From Aselliscus stoliczkanus (taxonomy: Eukaryota; Chordata; Mammalia; Chiroptera; Hipposideridae), in assembly GCA_033961575.1 (NCBI GenBank), contig CM066727.1, positions 150,149,434-150,213,433 on the forward strand: 64,000 nucleotides of DNA, given 5' to 3'. Of the stretch, positions 54,100 through 64,000 are shown piece after piece. Made by a program: the position numbers and the translations under genes. Below the pieces are notes generated by a model that was given only the letters and a program-made list of their open reading frames with translations, searched no databases and was not told the origin of the DNA. Position 1 is the first letter of the stretch. Every line of letters begins with the position of its first letter.

Positions 54100-55060
54100 T
54101 CCTTATCTACTAATTCCATACACCCCTGTCAAAATTTCTATCACCAATAAATCAATAAACCACATTGCTGGGGAGAATGTAGTGAAAACGGAATGAACCC
54201 TTCTTCACTGTTGGTGGGATTGCAAATTGGTGCAGCCACTATGGAAAACAGTATGGAGGTTCCTAAAAAACTTAAAAATAGAACTACCTTGTGACCCAGA
54301 AATCCACTTCCGGATATTCATCTGGAGAAATCCAAAATACTAATGTGAAAATATGTATGCATCCCTATGTTTATTGCAGCATTATTTACAATAGCCAAGA
54401 TATTGAAGCAACCTAAGTGACTGTCAACAGATGACTGGATAAAGAAGGTGTGGTACATATATACAATGGAATATTACTCAGCCATAAAAATGAATGAAAT
54501 CTTACCATTTGCTACAATATGGATGGACCTAGAGGGTATTATGCTAAGTGAAATAAGTCAGAGTAAGATAAATACCATATGATTTCATTTATATGTGGAA
54601 TCCTAAAAAAAAGGAACAAGAGAAGCAGAAACAGACTCCTAGATACAGAAAATTGATGATTGCCACATGGGAGGGGAGTTAGGGGACTAAGTGAAATAAG
54701 TGAGGGATTAAGAATTACAAATTGGGGCCGGCCAAGTGGCGCGGAGGTTAAGCACTGGCTTGGGATGCCAGTGGCCCTGGTTCGGATCCCACATATGAGG
54801 GCCAGTGACACTGCCCTCAAAAAAAAATAAATAAAAAAGAATTAAAAATTGGCAGTTACAAAATAGGCATGGAGATGTTAAGTACAGCATACGGAATACG
54901 GTCTATAATATTTTAATAACTATGTATGGTTCCAGGTGGATACTATACTTATTGGGGGATCACGTCATAAGGTTTATAAATGTCTAATCACTATGCTATA
55001 TATCTGAAACTAATATAATGTTGAATGTCAACTATAATTGAAAAATTAAAAGAAAAAAAT
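54100..55060 (+). mobile_element. L1 3-prime end, interrupted by an S1
   Basis: GTGGGATTGCAAATTGGTGCAGCC, ATATTACTCAGCCATAAAAATGAATG and ATGGATGGACCTAGAGGGTATTATG are ORF2-end text, continuing into the 3-prime UTR after the S1 at 54725-54827. Confidence 0.8.
54725..54827 (+). mobile_element. S1 SINE nested in L1
   Basis: GGGCCGGCCAAGTGGCGCGG to CACTGCCCTC plus A/T tail; AAGAATTACAAATTGG/AAGAATTAAAAATTGG flanks. Confidence 0.94.
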
Positions 55061-55149
55061 TGTCCTAAGGAAAAAACAATATGTGTAAAAACTTAGTGAC
55101 AACGATGTTTTTTTGTTTGTTTGCTTGTTTGTTTGTTTTGTTTTGTTTT

Positions 55150-55572
55150 TTAAAGATTTTATTGGGAATTCGGGTTGGGGAACAGTGTTGGAGAATCGGG
55201 GAAGGGGAACAGACAAGTTGCTGTCTTTTTGTTCTTCAGTCTAGTTGCAGAAGACATTGCTTCACTGGCCCATGTTGGTATCGTGATTGCGCTCTTCCCG
55301 GCTGAGGCAGATCGGTTGCCGGCCTCTGGATGGTCGCTCGCTGCGGCTGTTGGCAACTCACGCTGGCTGCCAGCCACTCACTGCAGCCTATGGCAGCCCA
55401 CTGCAGCCGGGGCTGCAGCCTACACCGTTGCCGGGGCTCACACAGCTCAGCTCCAGGTGGAGCTGTTGTTAGCTGTAGAGGGCAGTGTCACTGGCCCTCA
55501 TATGTTGGATCCGAACCCCGGCCGCTGGCGTCCCAAGCCAGCTCTTAACCAATGCACCACTTGGCCGGCCCA
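55150..55572 (-). mobile_element. Long composite SINE (S2)
   Basis: AAAGATTTTATTGGG to CCACTTGGCCGGCCC; one tandem CTGGCTGCCAGCC block fewer than the copy at 34993. Confidence 0.9.
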
Positions 55573-55672
55573 AGGATGTTTTGTTAAGAGTATTTTTACA
55601 AAAACAAAATGAGAAAAAAACAATAAACACCAAAGCATACAATTTTATTTTATTTATTTTTATTTTATTTTT

Positions 55673-56139
55673 TTAAAAGATTTTATTGGGGAATTGGAGG
55701 AGGGGAACAGCATTGGGGAATTGGGGAAGGAGAACAGACAAGTTGCTGTCCTTTTGTTCTTCAGTTTAGTTGTGGAGGACGTCACTTTACTGGCCCATGT
55801 TGGTATCATCATTGCGCTATTCCCGGCTGAGGCAGTTGCTCTCCGGCTATTGAACGGCCACTCATGGCTGCTCACCGCAGCTCAGGCCAGCTGCCAGCTG
55901 CTCACGCTGGCTGCCAGCCACTCATGGTAGCTCAGGGCAGCCCACTGCAGCAGGGGCTGCAGCCTGGGCCATTGCTGGTGACTCATGGCAGTCCAGCTCC
56001 AGGTTGAGCTGTTGTTCACCATCTTAGCTGTAGAGGGTGCAGCGTCACTGGCCTTCATGTGGGAATCGAACTGGCGCCTTGCTGCTCAGAGCTTGTGCTC
56101 CCAAGCCAACTCTTAACCAATGCGCCACTCCGCCGGCCC
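55673..56139 (-). mobile_element. Long composite SINE (S2), variant head
   Basis: AAAAGATTTTATTGGGG to CCACTCCGCCGGCCC. The head carries GCTGCTCAGAGC, as in the 51326 copy, marking a subfamily. CATACAATTTTATTTT/AATACAATTTTAATG flanks. Confidence 0.88.
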
Positions 56140-56392
56140 ACAAAGAATACAATTTTAATGTCCCAAGGAATCCATTGATGAAGTGGAAACCCATGGATGG
56201 AATGGATACTATGCTGTATGACAGACTGCCACATAGACATTAAAAACAGAACTGTTATAGAAGGATAACTATGTTGAAAGACTAAAAGGAAATGCTTCAA
56301 AATGTTAGCAGTGGTTATGTCTGGGTAGTAAAATTATAGATAATTTTTATTTTCTTTCATACAATTTTTTATATTCTAAATGTATTACAATA

Positions 56393-56509
56393 GGGCTGGC
56401 TGAGTGGTGCGGTGGTTAAGCGCTGGTTTGGGAAGCCAGCGGCCCCGGTTCGGGTCCCACATATGACGGCCAGTGACACTACCCTCAAAAAAAAAACAAA
56501 CAAAAAAAA
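56393..56509 (+). mobile_element. S1 SINE
   Basis: Perfect CTAAATGTATTACAATA duplicated on both sides. Confidence 0.95.
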
Positions 56510-56946
56510 ACCTAAATGTATTACAATAAATATCAATTATTTTTAATAAACCAAAAAAAAGCACAATAAAGGTTCTTTTTAATGCTTTAGTCATCATAGC
56601 TCAGCTGAAAAGTTACTTCACCTGTGAACTGTTCTCAGACTCTTCCAGCTAAAAATGGTTCTTTCCTTCTCCAAATTCTATAGCTCCTTATATGTGTCAT
56701 CATGGTACTTATTACACAGGCCCTGTGTATCAAAGTTATTTATGAACCTGACTTACCTCTCCTGCTGAACATATATGAGCTACCTTTAGGCACTACCTAA
56801 ATCAGTGATATTGCCTATTTCAGCATAAGCAATCTGTATCTCTGAGGGTGGCACACTCAGGCAAGGTCAAGTCTGACCCAGGTACCAAACCTGATCTACT
56901 GAAAGGGTTGCGTTCCTCTTGAGTTCCGGTATTTCTTTTTCTTTTT

Positions 56947-57136
56947 TTAAACTTTATTGGGGAACAGTGTGTTTTTCCAGGACCCATCAGCTCTAAGTCA
57001 AGTCTTTGTTGTTAAGTCATTGTGTCTTCAATCTAGTTGTGGAGGGCGCAGCTCACTGGCCCATGTGGAAATCGAACCAGCAACCTTGGTGTTATGAGCA
57101 CTGCCTTCTAACCAACTGAGCCAACTGGTCGCCCAT
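56947..57136 (-). mobile_element. One-headed S3-group SINE
   Basis: AAACTTTATTGGGGAACAGTG to GAGCCAACTGGTCGCCC. Left flank AGTTCCGGTATTTCT, right flank AGTTCAGGTATTTCT. Confidence 0.85.
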
Positions 57137-57151
57137 AGTTCAGGTATTTCT

Positions 57152-57240
57152 TTTTTTCTTTTTCTTTTTTTTTTCAGCTGAGCCATCCTGCCACCTGTTG
57201 GCAGCTCAACGGCAACTCAGCTCAGGCTGGCATTGAACCG
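57152..57240 (-). mobile_element. 5-prime-truncated S4 SINE
   Basis: T/C tail, CAGCTGAGCCATCCTGCC, stops at GGCATTGAACCG; right flank again AGTTCAGGTATTTCT (57241-57255). Confidence 0.88.
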
Positions 57241-57479
57241 AGTTCAGGTATTTCTAAGGTTAATGATACTTGGATGGATAATATAAACCAGGATTTTGAA
57301 ATAAAATAATTTTTTGGGAAGAACAACACTATGTAAATAACTTATATATTCATCAAGCAATTAATATAGACACAGGGCATTAATTACAAGTATGGTTTTG
57401 TTTAATGAAAATCCCTCTGCCTAGAGTTCCTCTTCTGGGGTTGTTAGATAAGACAAGGGTCTCAAGGTCTGGGTGGTTC

Positions 57480-57592
57480 TTTTTTTTTTTTTTTTTGGAG
57501 GGCAGTGTCACTGGCCCTCATATGTGGGACCCGAACCGGGGTCGCTGGCTTCCTAGGCCAGCGCTTAACCACCGCGCCACTCAGCCAGCCTG
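57480..57592 (-). mobile_element. S1 SINE
   Basis: GAGGGCAGTGTCACTGGCCC to CCACTCAGCCAGCC; CTGGGTGGTTCTT on both sides. Confidence 0.93.
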
Positions 57593-57647
57593 CCCTGGGT
57601 GGTTCTTACTAAATGCTGTTCTTGCTAAATGTTAAAATGTAGCACAG

Positions 57648-57754
57648 GGGCCGGCTGAGTGGCGTGGTGGTTAAGCGCTGATTTGGGAAGCCAGCGGCCC
57701 GGGTTCAGGTCCCACACATGAGGACCAGTGATACTGCCCTCAAAAAAAAAAAAA
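57648..57754 (+). mobile_element. S1 SINE
   Basis: GGGCCGGCTGAGTGGCGTGG to ATACTGCCCTC plus A tail; AAAATGTAGCACAG duplicated perfectly. Confidence 0.95.
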
Positions 57755-58002
57755 TGTAGCACAGTATTTTTTGCAGAGGCAGCTGCAAGGGGATGAGTTT
57801 GACTGGGAACCCAACCGATAAATTTAGCCAACTGCAAAGAAAAATCAACAGGTAATTAATGAAATTGAGATAAGTTTAGCCAACTGCTAAGAAGAAATCA
57901 ACATATAATTAACCAAATAGTGTATATAAGAAATGATTAAAGTGTCCCTTTTGGGAGATAGAACTTTGGATGTGTACCCCGTCTCCTTTGTTTGCTGCAA
58001 GT

Positions 58003-58038
58003 GTGTGTGTGTGTATATATATAATATATATATATATA

Positions 58039-58098
<60 letters not shown>

Positions 58099-58187
58099 AG
58101 TGTCACTGGCCCTCATATGTGGGACCGAACTGGGGCCGCTGGCTTCCCAAGCCAGCGCTTAACCACCGCGCCACTCGGCCGGCCCTG
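58003..58187 (-). mobile_element. S1 SINE with (TG)n(TA)n tail
   Basis: TTTGCTGCAAGT at 57991-58002 and 58188-58199 brackets both the SINE and the microsatellite at 58003-58064, so the microsatellite grew inside the inserted tail. Confidence 0.95.
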
Positions 58188-58663
58188 TTTGCTGCAAGTA
58201 AATAAAACTCCCTAACAACAACCACATCTTGAATACAGCACCCCAAGCAGTAACAGTATGGCAAGCTTGTTTTAATTGGATCGTAAAAACAATATCATAT
58301 CTATAGTGGAAAATGTCCCAGGTAGCAATATGCTTGCTGTAACATTTCTAAAACTCTCAAATACAAATGCAAATTCAGTGAATTATATTCCCAATGTACA
58401 ATGTTAGGTTCAATGTTTTCTGCTCTCCTTGTTTCTGCCCTTGGTGCAAACATGTTTTTCACTTTGTACATACTTGTTTCTATTAGGTTGGGCGCTCCTA
58501 ATGGCAGTGGAAATAAGATTAGTCTTATTCACACCTGAATCCCTCATTCTTGGTACCTAGCTCATAATGAAACACAATATAGATGTTTGCTTGTTGAACA
58601 AATCTAGTCAGAAGACCTGGGTTCAAATCTCAGTTCCATTTGCTATAGGCAAAACTCTTTTCT

Positions 58664-59087
58664 TTTAAAGATTTTATTGGGGAATTGGGGGAGAGGAACA
58701 GCGTTGGGGAACCGGGGAAGGGGAACAGACAAGTTGCTGTCTTTTTGTTCTTCATTCTAGTTGCGGAGGACGTTGCTTCACTGGTCCATGTTGGTATTGT
58801 CATTGTGCTCTTCCCGCATGAGGCAGATCGGTCACTGGCCACTGGATGTTGCTCACCGCAGCTACTGGCAGCTCACGCTGGCTGCCGGCCACTCACTGTA
58901 GCCTATGGCAACCCTCTGCAGCAGGGGCTGCAGCCTACATCGTTGCTGGGGTTCGCACAGCCCAGCTCCAGGTGGAGCTGTTGTTAGCTATGGAGGGCAG
59001 TGTCACCGGCTCTCATATGTGAGATCCGAACAGGGGCCTCTGGCATCCCAAAACCAGCTGTTAACTAATGCGCCACTCGGTTGCCTG
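58664..59087 (-). mobile_element. Long composite SINE (S2)
   Basis: AAAGATTTTATTGGGG to GCGCCACTCGGTTGCC; GGCAAAACTCTT on both sides. Confidence 0.92.
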
Positions 59088-59187
59088 GCAAAACTCTTAA
59101 TTTCTCTGAATGTTACTTTCCTCCATTATAAAAATGAGAGTGATGATAAAACCTAGTGTGCGATATTGTTATAAGAATTAAATGAGA

Positions 59188-59620
59188 GGGCCAGCCGAGT
59201 GGTGCATTGGTTAAGAGCTGGCTTGGGACGCCAGCGGCCCAGGGTTGGATCCCATATATGAGGGCCAGTGACTCTGCCCTCTGCTGCTAAGATGGTAAAC
59301 AGCTCCACCTGGAGCTGTGCTGCTGTGATTCCCCGGGATGGCATAGCTGCAGCCCTTGCTGCAGTGGACTGCCATAGGCTACAGTGAGTGGCCTGCAGCC
59401 AGCGTGAGGGGCTGGCAGCCGGTGTGAGCTGCCAAAAGCCGTTGTGAGCGGCCGTCCAGAGGCCGGCGACCGATTTGCCTCACCCGAGAAGAGCGCAATG
59501 ACGATACCAACATTGGCCAGTGAAGCAATGTCCTCCACAACTAGACTGAAGAACAAAAGGACAGCAACTTGTCTGTTCCCCTCCCCCAATTCCCTAATAA
59601 AATCTTAAAAAAAAAAAATA
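59188..59620 (+). mobile_element. Long composite SINE (S2)
   Basis: GGCCAGCCGAGTGGTGCATTGG to CCCTAATAAAATC plus A tail. Flanks GAATTAAATGAGA at 59175-59187 and 59621-59633. Confidence 0.93.
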
Positions 59621-59633
59621 GAATTAAATGAGA

Positions 59634-59895
59634 GGGCAGCTGGGTGGCTCAGTTGGTTAGAGCGCGTGCTCTTAGCAGCAAGGTTGCCAGTTCGAGTCCC
59701 ACATTGAATGGTGGGCTGCACCCTCCCCACCTCCTACCCTCCCGCTCCCCAAGCAGCTAGATTGAATATGGTGACTGGACTTGGAGCTGAGCTGCACCCT
59801 GCACAACTAGATTGAAAAAACTATGACTAGACTTGGAGCTGATGGGTCCTGGAAGAACACAGGATTCCCCAATAAAATTAAATTAAAAAAAAAAA
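59634..59895 (+). mobile_element. One-headed S3-group SINE
   Basis: GGGCAGCTGGGTGGCTCAGTTGG to CCCCAATAAAATTAAATT plus A tail; right flank GAATTAAATGAGA again (59896-59908). Confidence 0.9.
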
Positions 59896-60369
59896 GAATT
59901 AAATGAGATAATGAATGTTAAGGCACTTTGTAAACTGTAAATCCTATGTTAATGTTATTGTTTGTGAGGCTTTGAAACAGAGAACTGATGGTAAGATCAT
60001 GGAATAAGTAGGAGAGACCAGATGTATACCTCCCAAAAGACCTCAGCAAGATGATATTTGTTTTCTTGGTTTGTTTACCATGGCCAGGATCTTGCAAATA
60101 TCCCTACAGGTACATATATCTGGTTTTGTCAGCACGAACAGTAGATCCGTGGGCCAGAATCATATTAGTCAACCTCACAGGGTTGATAAATAAACCAGAG
60201 TATGTAAACTAGAATGTCAACTTACCAATTTACACATACTATACCTGTCACGAGGCACAGAATAATTGGGTTGGCAAATCAGCACTCTAACTTTCTATAA
60301 ATATTGCTCCTAGTTTGGTTCACCAAATTATATCCAGAAGGTTGCCTGATGTGCATATATGTTTCCCAT

Positions 60370-60845
60370 GACTGATGTAACAAATTATCACAAACATCAT
60401 GGTTTAAAACAGCAGACATTTATCCTTTGTTCTGAACACCAGAAGTCCAAAATCAGTATCACTGGATCAAAATAAAGGTGTCAGCAAAGGAGCAGCCCCC
60501 TCAGAGGCTCTAAGGGAGAATCTATTCCTGTGCTTTTCCAGCTTCTGGTGATTGCCAGCATTCCGTAGCTTGTGACAGCATCACTCTGATCTCTGCCTCC
60601 ATTTTCACTTTGTTTTCTCTGTGAAAATCTCATTCTCCCTTTCTAAAGATACATGGGATTGCATTTAGGGCCCACCCAGATAATACAAAATAATCTTCTC
60701 TCTCAAAATCCTTAATTTAATCACATCTGCAAAGATTCCCCCACTCTTTTTTTTTTTTCCATGTAAGGTAATTTTTATAGGTTCCAGGGATTAGGCGATG
60801 GATATCTTTTTTTGGGAGCCATGTTTTCCAGTTTACCACAGGATG
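60370..60845 (-). mobile_element. MLT1-like MaLR LTR
   Basis: Reverse MLT1 landmarks: ACAAATTATCACAAACATCATGG, AATCACATCTGCAAAGATTCCCCC and TAAAACAGCAGACATTTATC. 60,846-61,235 shows nothing recognised. Confidence 0.75.
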
Positions 60846-61249
60846 GTAATTGGGACTAGAGAATAAATTATACTACTAGACAGATTGAAGGCATAAGGCT
60901 ACATTGTGTGATGCATTTAATTTCACAGTGGGGATGGCCTGGTCAAATGGTCTGAATATTCAAGTTCATTGCCAAGATTCATTCTCTCAATACAGGGTGT
61001 GAATGGTCATTGCCAGTGTTTACTTCTATGGCTGCTTTTTGATGCTTCCATAGCTAACAAAACTCCTTTTGATTGACCTAGTTTTCCTTTTCTCTCTCTC
61101 TCCTCCGCAACCCCCTCATCCCTTCCTCCCTCCCTTTCTTCCTTTCTTTCATCTTTCTCTAGTCTGGGAGCTGTTCTGTTTCTTTAATTAATGGTTTTGC
61201 ATAGCTCTGTTATAGTCCACTCTATGTTAATGTTTATATCTTAATTTTT

Positions 61250-61757
61250 TTTTTTTAAAGATTTTTTTTTTATTGGGGAATTGGAGGAGGAGAACAGCTC
61301 TGGGGAACAGGGGAAGGGGACCAGCCAAGTTGTTGTTCAGTCTTCGTTGTGGATGGCGCCAGTCACCATCTGGCTTTCTGTCGGCAGCTCGTGGCCTCTA
61401 AGCTCAAGGTGCTGTGTTCAATCTTAGTTGTGGGTGGGCATAGCCACCATGCCATGCAGGAGTTGAACCCAGCAGCCTTGGTTGTTAAGAGCGCACGCCC
61501 TATCCACTGAGCCATCCGGGCAGCAGCTCAGCTCAAGGTGCCCAGTTCAGTCTTAGCTGCAGGTGGGCGTAGACCACCATCGAACAGACAATCTTGTTGT
61601 TACACCAGTTGAGCCATCCTGCCACCTGTTGGCAGCTCAGCAACAGCTCAGCTCAGGCGCAGCATCACTGGCTCATGTGAGAATCAAACCGGCAGCCCTT
61701 TTGCTCAGAGCCCGCGCTCTAAGCCGACTCTTAACCAACTGAGCCACTTGGCCGGCC
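61250..61757 (-). mobile_element. Three-headed tRNA-derived SINE (S3)
   Basis: Reverse of the 50166 element: three heads ending TGAGCCATCCGGGC, TGAGCCATCCTGCC and TGAGCCACTTGGCCGGCCC; tail TTTTATTGGGGAATTGG. TATATCTTAATT at both ends. Confidence 0.9.
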
Positions 61758-61789
61758 CTATATCTTAATTCTTAATGGACAATTTCTTT

Positions 61790-61905
61790 TTCTTTTTCTT
61801 TTTTTTTTTTTGAGGGCAGTGTCACTGGCCCTCATATGTGGGACTTGAACGGGGGCCGCTGGCTTCCCAAGCCAGTTTTTAACCACCACGCCACTCGGCC
61901 AGCCC
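61790..61905 (-). mobile_element. S1 SINE sharing its target with the ATP5MG retrocopy
   Basis: GAGGGCAGTGTCACTGGCCC to CCACTCGGCCAGCCC; flanks GGACAATTTCTTT at 61777-61789 and 61906-61918. Confidence 0.94.
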
Positions 61906-61937
61906 GGACAATTTCTTTCTTTCTTTCTTTTTTTTTT

Positions 61938-62719
61938 TTTTTTAGCAGAGAGAAACCATCCAAATTTTATTCTTTAGACTGCTGATATGATTTAACTTTG
62001 GTACATGGCATTACTATTCTCCTACTGTAAGAAGTTCTAGTTTTCTCAAGGCCCTTTCTAGTTTTCTCAAGGCCCTTTCCCCAACTTTTCTGGAAGTAAA
62101 CATTATTTCCAACCTTCAAATTAAAATGTTACCCTCATAAATATTGTAACAGGTTGGTACATACACATTTATCCTTTTGAATTTCAGGCTAAACAAAGAC
62201 ATGCATTTAGAGCTATATTAACATCATTAAAAGCAAAAGACAATCCAACGTAATGTCGAGAAAATGCAATGTTTGATATAGAAAATATTGATTTTGACAT
62301 ATTTTATTCAAATACCAGTCTGATCACAGATGGTCCAAGAACATTCAAATAATAAACCCAAAAGAAACAGATGTTAATGATTGGTCTTCAAACATTATAG
62401 CCAATGATGCCACGTTTGCCTATGATCTCGCCAACATAAAACCACATCCACACCTCCGTGGCCACCAAACCATTCAGCAGAGCTTTCTTAACTATGAGCT
62501 GTTTGAAGGTACCAGTTTGCGCAGGATTGACTGTTTTTTTCAAGCTCTGAATAGCTGTAGGGATCTCAGCAGGGGTTGGAGGAACCGGCTCAACCTTGGC
62601 ATAATGCCAAAATGTGGCCAATCGAGGCTTCCAGTAAGTCACCACAGCGTTTACCAGCACCGGGGCCTTCTCTGCAAGGTTATGGACAAACTGGGCCATG
62701 ATCTAGGATGGAAAATCCC
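61938..62719 (-). pseudogene. ATP5MG: ATP5MG (ATP synthase subunit g) processed retrocopy with intact frame
   Basis: Intronless, minus-strand copy of the mRNA for the small membrane subunit g of mitochondrial ATP synthase. The frame 62388-62699 encodes 103 residues, the full parental length, starting MAQFVHNLAEK and ending GEIIGKRGIIGYNV, with no stop or frameshift. About 20 nt of 5-prime UTR and about 450 nt of 3-prime UTR follow, with AATAAA-type signal about 61,960-61,970 and a poly(A) tail (T run at about 61,925-61,941). Direct repeats GGACAATTTCTTT at 61906-61918 and 62720-62732 flank it as target-site duplication. No promoter is seen; probably a silent pseudogene, but the intact frame leaves expression open. 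Confidence 0.9.
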
Positions 62720-62732
62720 GGACAATTTCTTT

Positions 62733-64000
62733 ACTGATAAAATAACATGGGTCTAGGGGCCTCTTCTCCCAGAATAATGAAGTAAAGTTCTAACAATCCT
62801 ACATTTCTGCAGATAACAACTATAAGCTCAGGACAGCATACAAAAAACATCTACCTGAATGCTTTGGAGAATGAACAAAAGCAGGCATGTTTTAGAGGAG
62901 AGCCAAAACTTGGTAGAAAGGATTGGCCAAGAGTGAGTTTCCCATTTTTGCAATGTTGGCCTGAGGGCAGACCCCAGTTACAGCGAGGCATGAGACAGCT
63001 AACACTTTAATAGAAAACTCACCATCTATCTGTCTTGAAGAACCTGAGTTCAGTGCCTAGAGCACTCACAGCCATGGGAAAGTGAGAAGGCAATCCGAGA
63101 AAAGAAAGAGCCAGAAAATGGGACTCCCAAATCTGTTTATAAACACTTTCCAAGTCTCTGGACAATCTCTGCTTGTGGCAGACTCAAAGCAGCTTGCAGT
63201 TAAGGCTAAAATAATTAACTAAGGTCTGTGCTACCACCCACCACAAGTGAGATAGAATTTGCAGTTTGATTCCAACCCAGTTAATCACCTACTCAGAAAC
63301 AATTATACTCTTCAGAGGAATATAATAGAAAACAAGAGTCTCCACAACATAACATTCCTAATGTCTAGAATACAATCCAAAAGTCTTCAATGTACACACA
63401 GACACACACACACACAGACACACACACACACACAGACAGACAGACACACACACACACACACGAAAGTGTGACTAATTCTCAAGGGAAAAAACAATCAATA
63501 GAAACCAGCCCCAAGGAGACATTGCTGGTTATTGAGTTATTGCCTCTCTGCTCCAGAATCACCCTTTTTGCCTGCTCTATACAAATTGTTGGGGCCCTTT
63601 GAATATTTTTTCCCTTTGCCAGTGGGCACTGAAGTTTTTTCAGTAGAAGGTGCTAGAAAGACATTACAGGAGAAAAGCCTTTTGCTTCCTGGTTCTGATG
63701 TGCTCACTTAGCAGCCCCTGCATTACACATGCCTTCTCCAGTGCATGGTAGCCAGCAGCTTTCCATTGTAACCCTTAGGCAGTTTTGTATTGAAAGGTAC
63801 GTCATCTTCCCATGAACAGCCTTCCCTGACACCCTAGAGGTCAGACTTCCAGCAAACCCTGTGGGCATGGCACTGGGGCTTCTTGTCTGCTATTCAGCAT
63901 ATTAAACTTTTCTTGTTTAAATTACTGTGTGATTTCTCCTTCCTGGTTGGTCCCAGACTAATACAATGACCCATCAGAAAAGTTTAAGAAGTACTGGTAG
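62733..64000. other. Gene-free end of window with L1/HAL1-like piece and (CA)n
   Basis: About 62,950-63,540 contains weak L1/HAL1-like text (CTAGAATACAATCCAAAAGTC) interrupted by a (CA)n tract at 63394-63461. No gene seen to the window end. Confidence 0.45.

Noticed and set aside
28022..59589. Recurring ~80-150-codon frames beginning MGE(G/R)NS or reading [17 protein letters not shown]
   Set aside because: These are translations of the S2 SINE in different copies, not a gene family.
47270..64000. Search for MMP19 or another neighbour to the right of PYM1
   Set aside because: No exon resembling a matrix metalloprotease or other host gene was seen; the next gene probably lies outside the window.

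Overview
The window is nuclear DNA of a placental mammal. It holds three split protein-coding genes whose order and relative orientation match human 12q13.2 read in reverse: PMEL (+), DGKA (-) and PYM1 (+). All three were rebuilt exon by exon from reading frame, splice sites and codon phase. The abundant tRNA-derived SINEs (51 copies counted by eye in 64 kb), one L1 3-prime end of a type I associate with bats, and dimeric/trimeric SINEs ending in CCCCAATAAAATCTT suggest a bat, most likely rhinolophoid (horseshoe, leaf-nosed or false-vampire group). The species call is inference without a database search.

Layout. 1-6,015: PMEL exons 2-11 (exon 1 lies left of the window). About 6,100-20,490: DGKA on the minus strand, 23 coding exons encoding 733 residues, tail-to-tail with PMEL. 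20,850-30,640: upstream of the DGKA coding region, with three GC/CpG-rich patches that look like promoters; the right-most is the PYM1 promoter and may be bidirectional. 30,579-47,270: PYM1, three coding exons, 202 residues, with a 15.3 kb first intron. 47,270-64,000: no host gene recognised; densely packed retroposons, remnants of L1, MaLR and L2, and an ATP5MG (ATP synthase subunit g) retrocopy with an intact 103-codon frame.

Gene roles are independent: PMEL builds the amyloid fibrils of melanosomes, DGKA turns diacylglycerol into phosphatidic acid, and PYM1 recycles the exon junction complex on ribosomes. They share only neighbourhood.

Most notable: a near-perfect 117-bp in-frame duplication in the PMEL amyloid repeat domain; a modular SINE system in which one tRNA-like head and one AATAAA-bearing tail are reused by short, long (~430-480 bp) and three-headed elements; four loci where two retroposons landed one after the other on the same target sequence; and all recognised SINE and L1 pieces in PYM1 intron 1 lying antisense to the gene. 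No operon, CRISPR or phage-like system is present.
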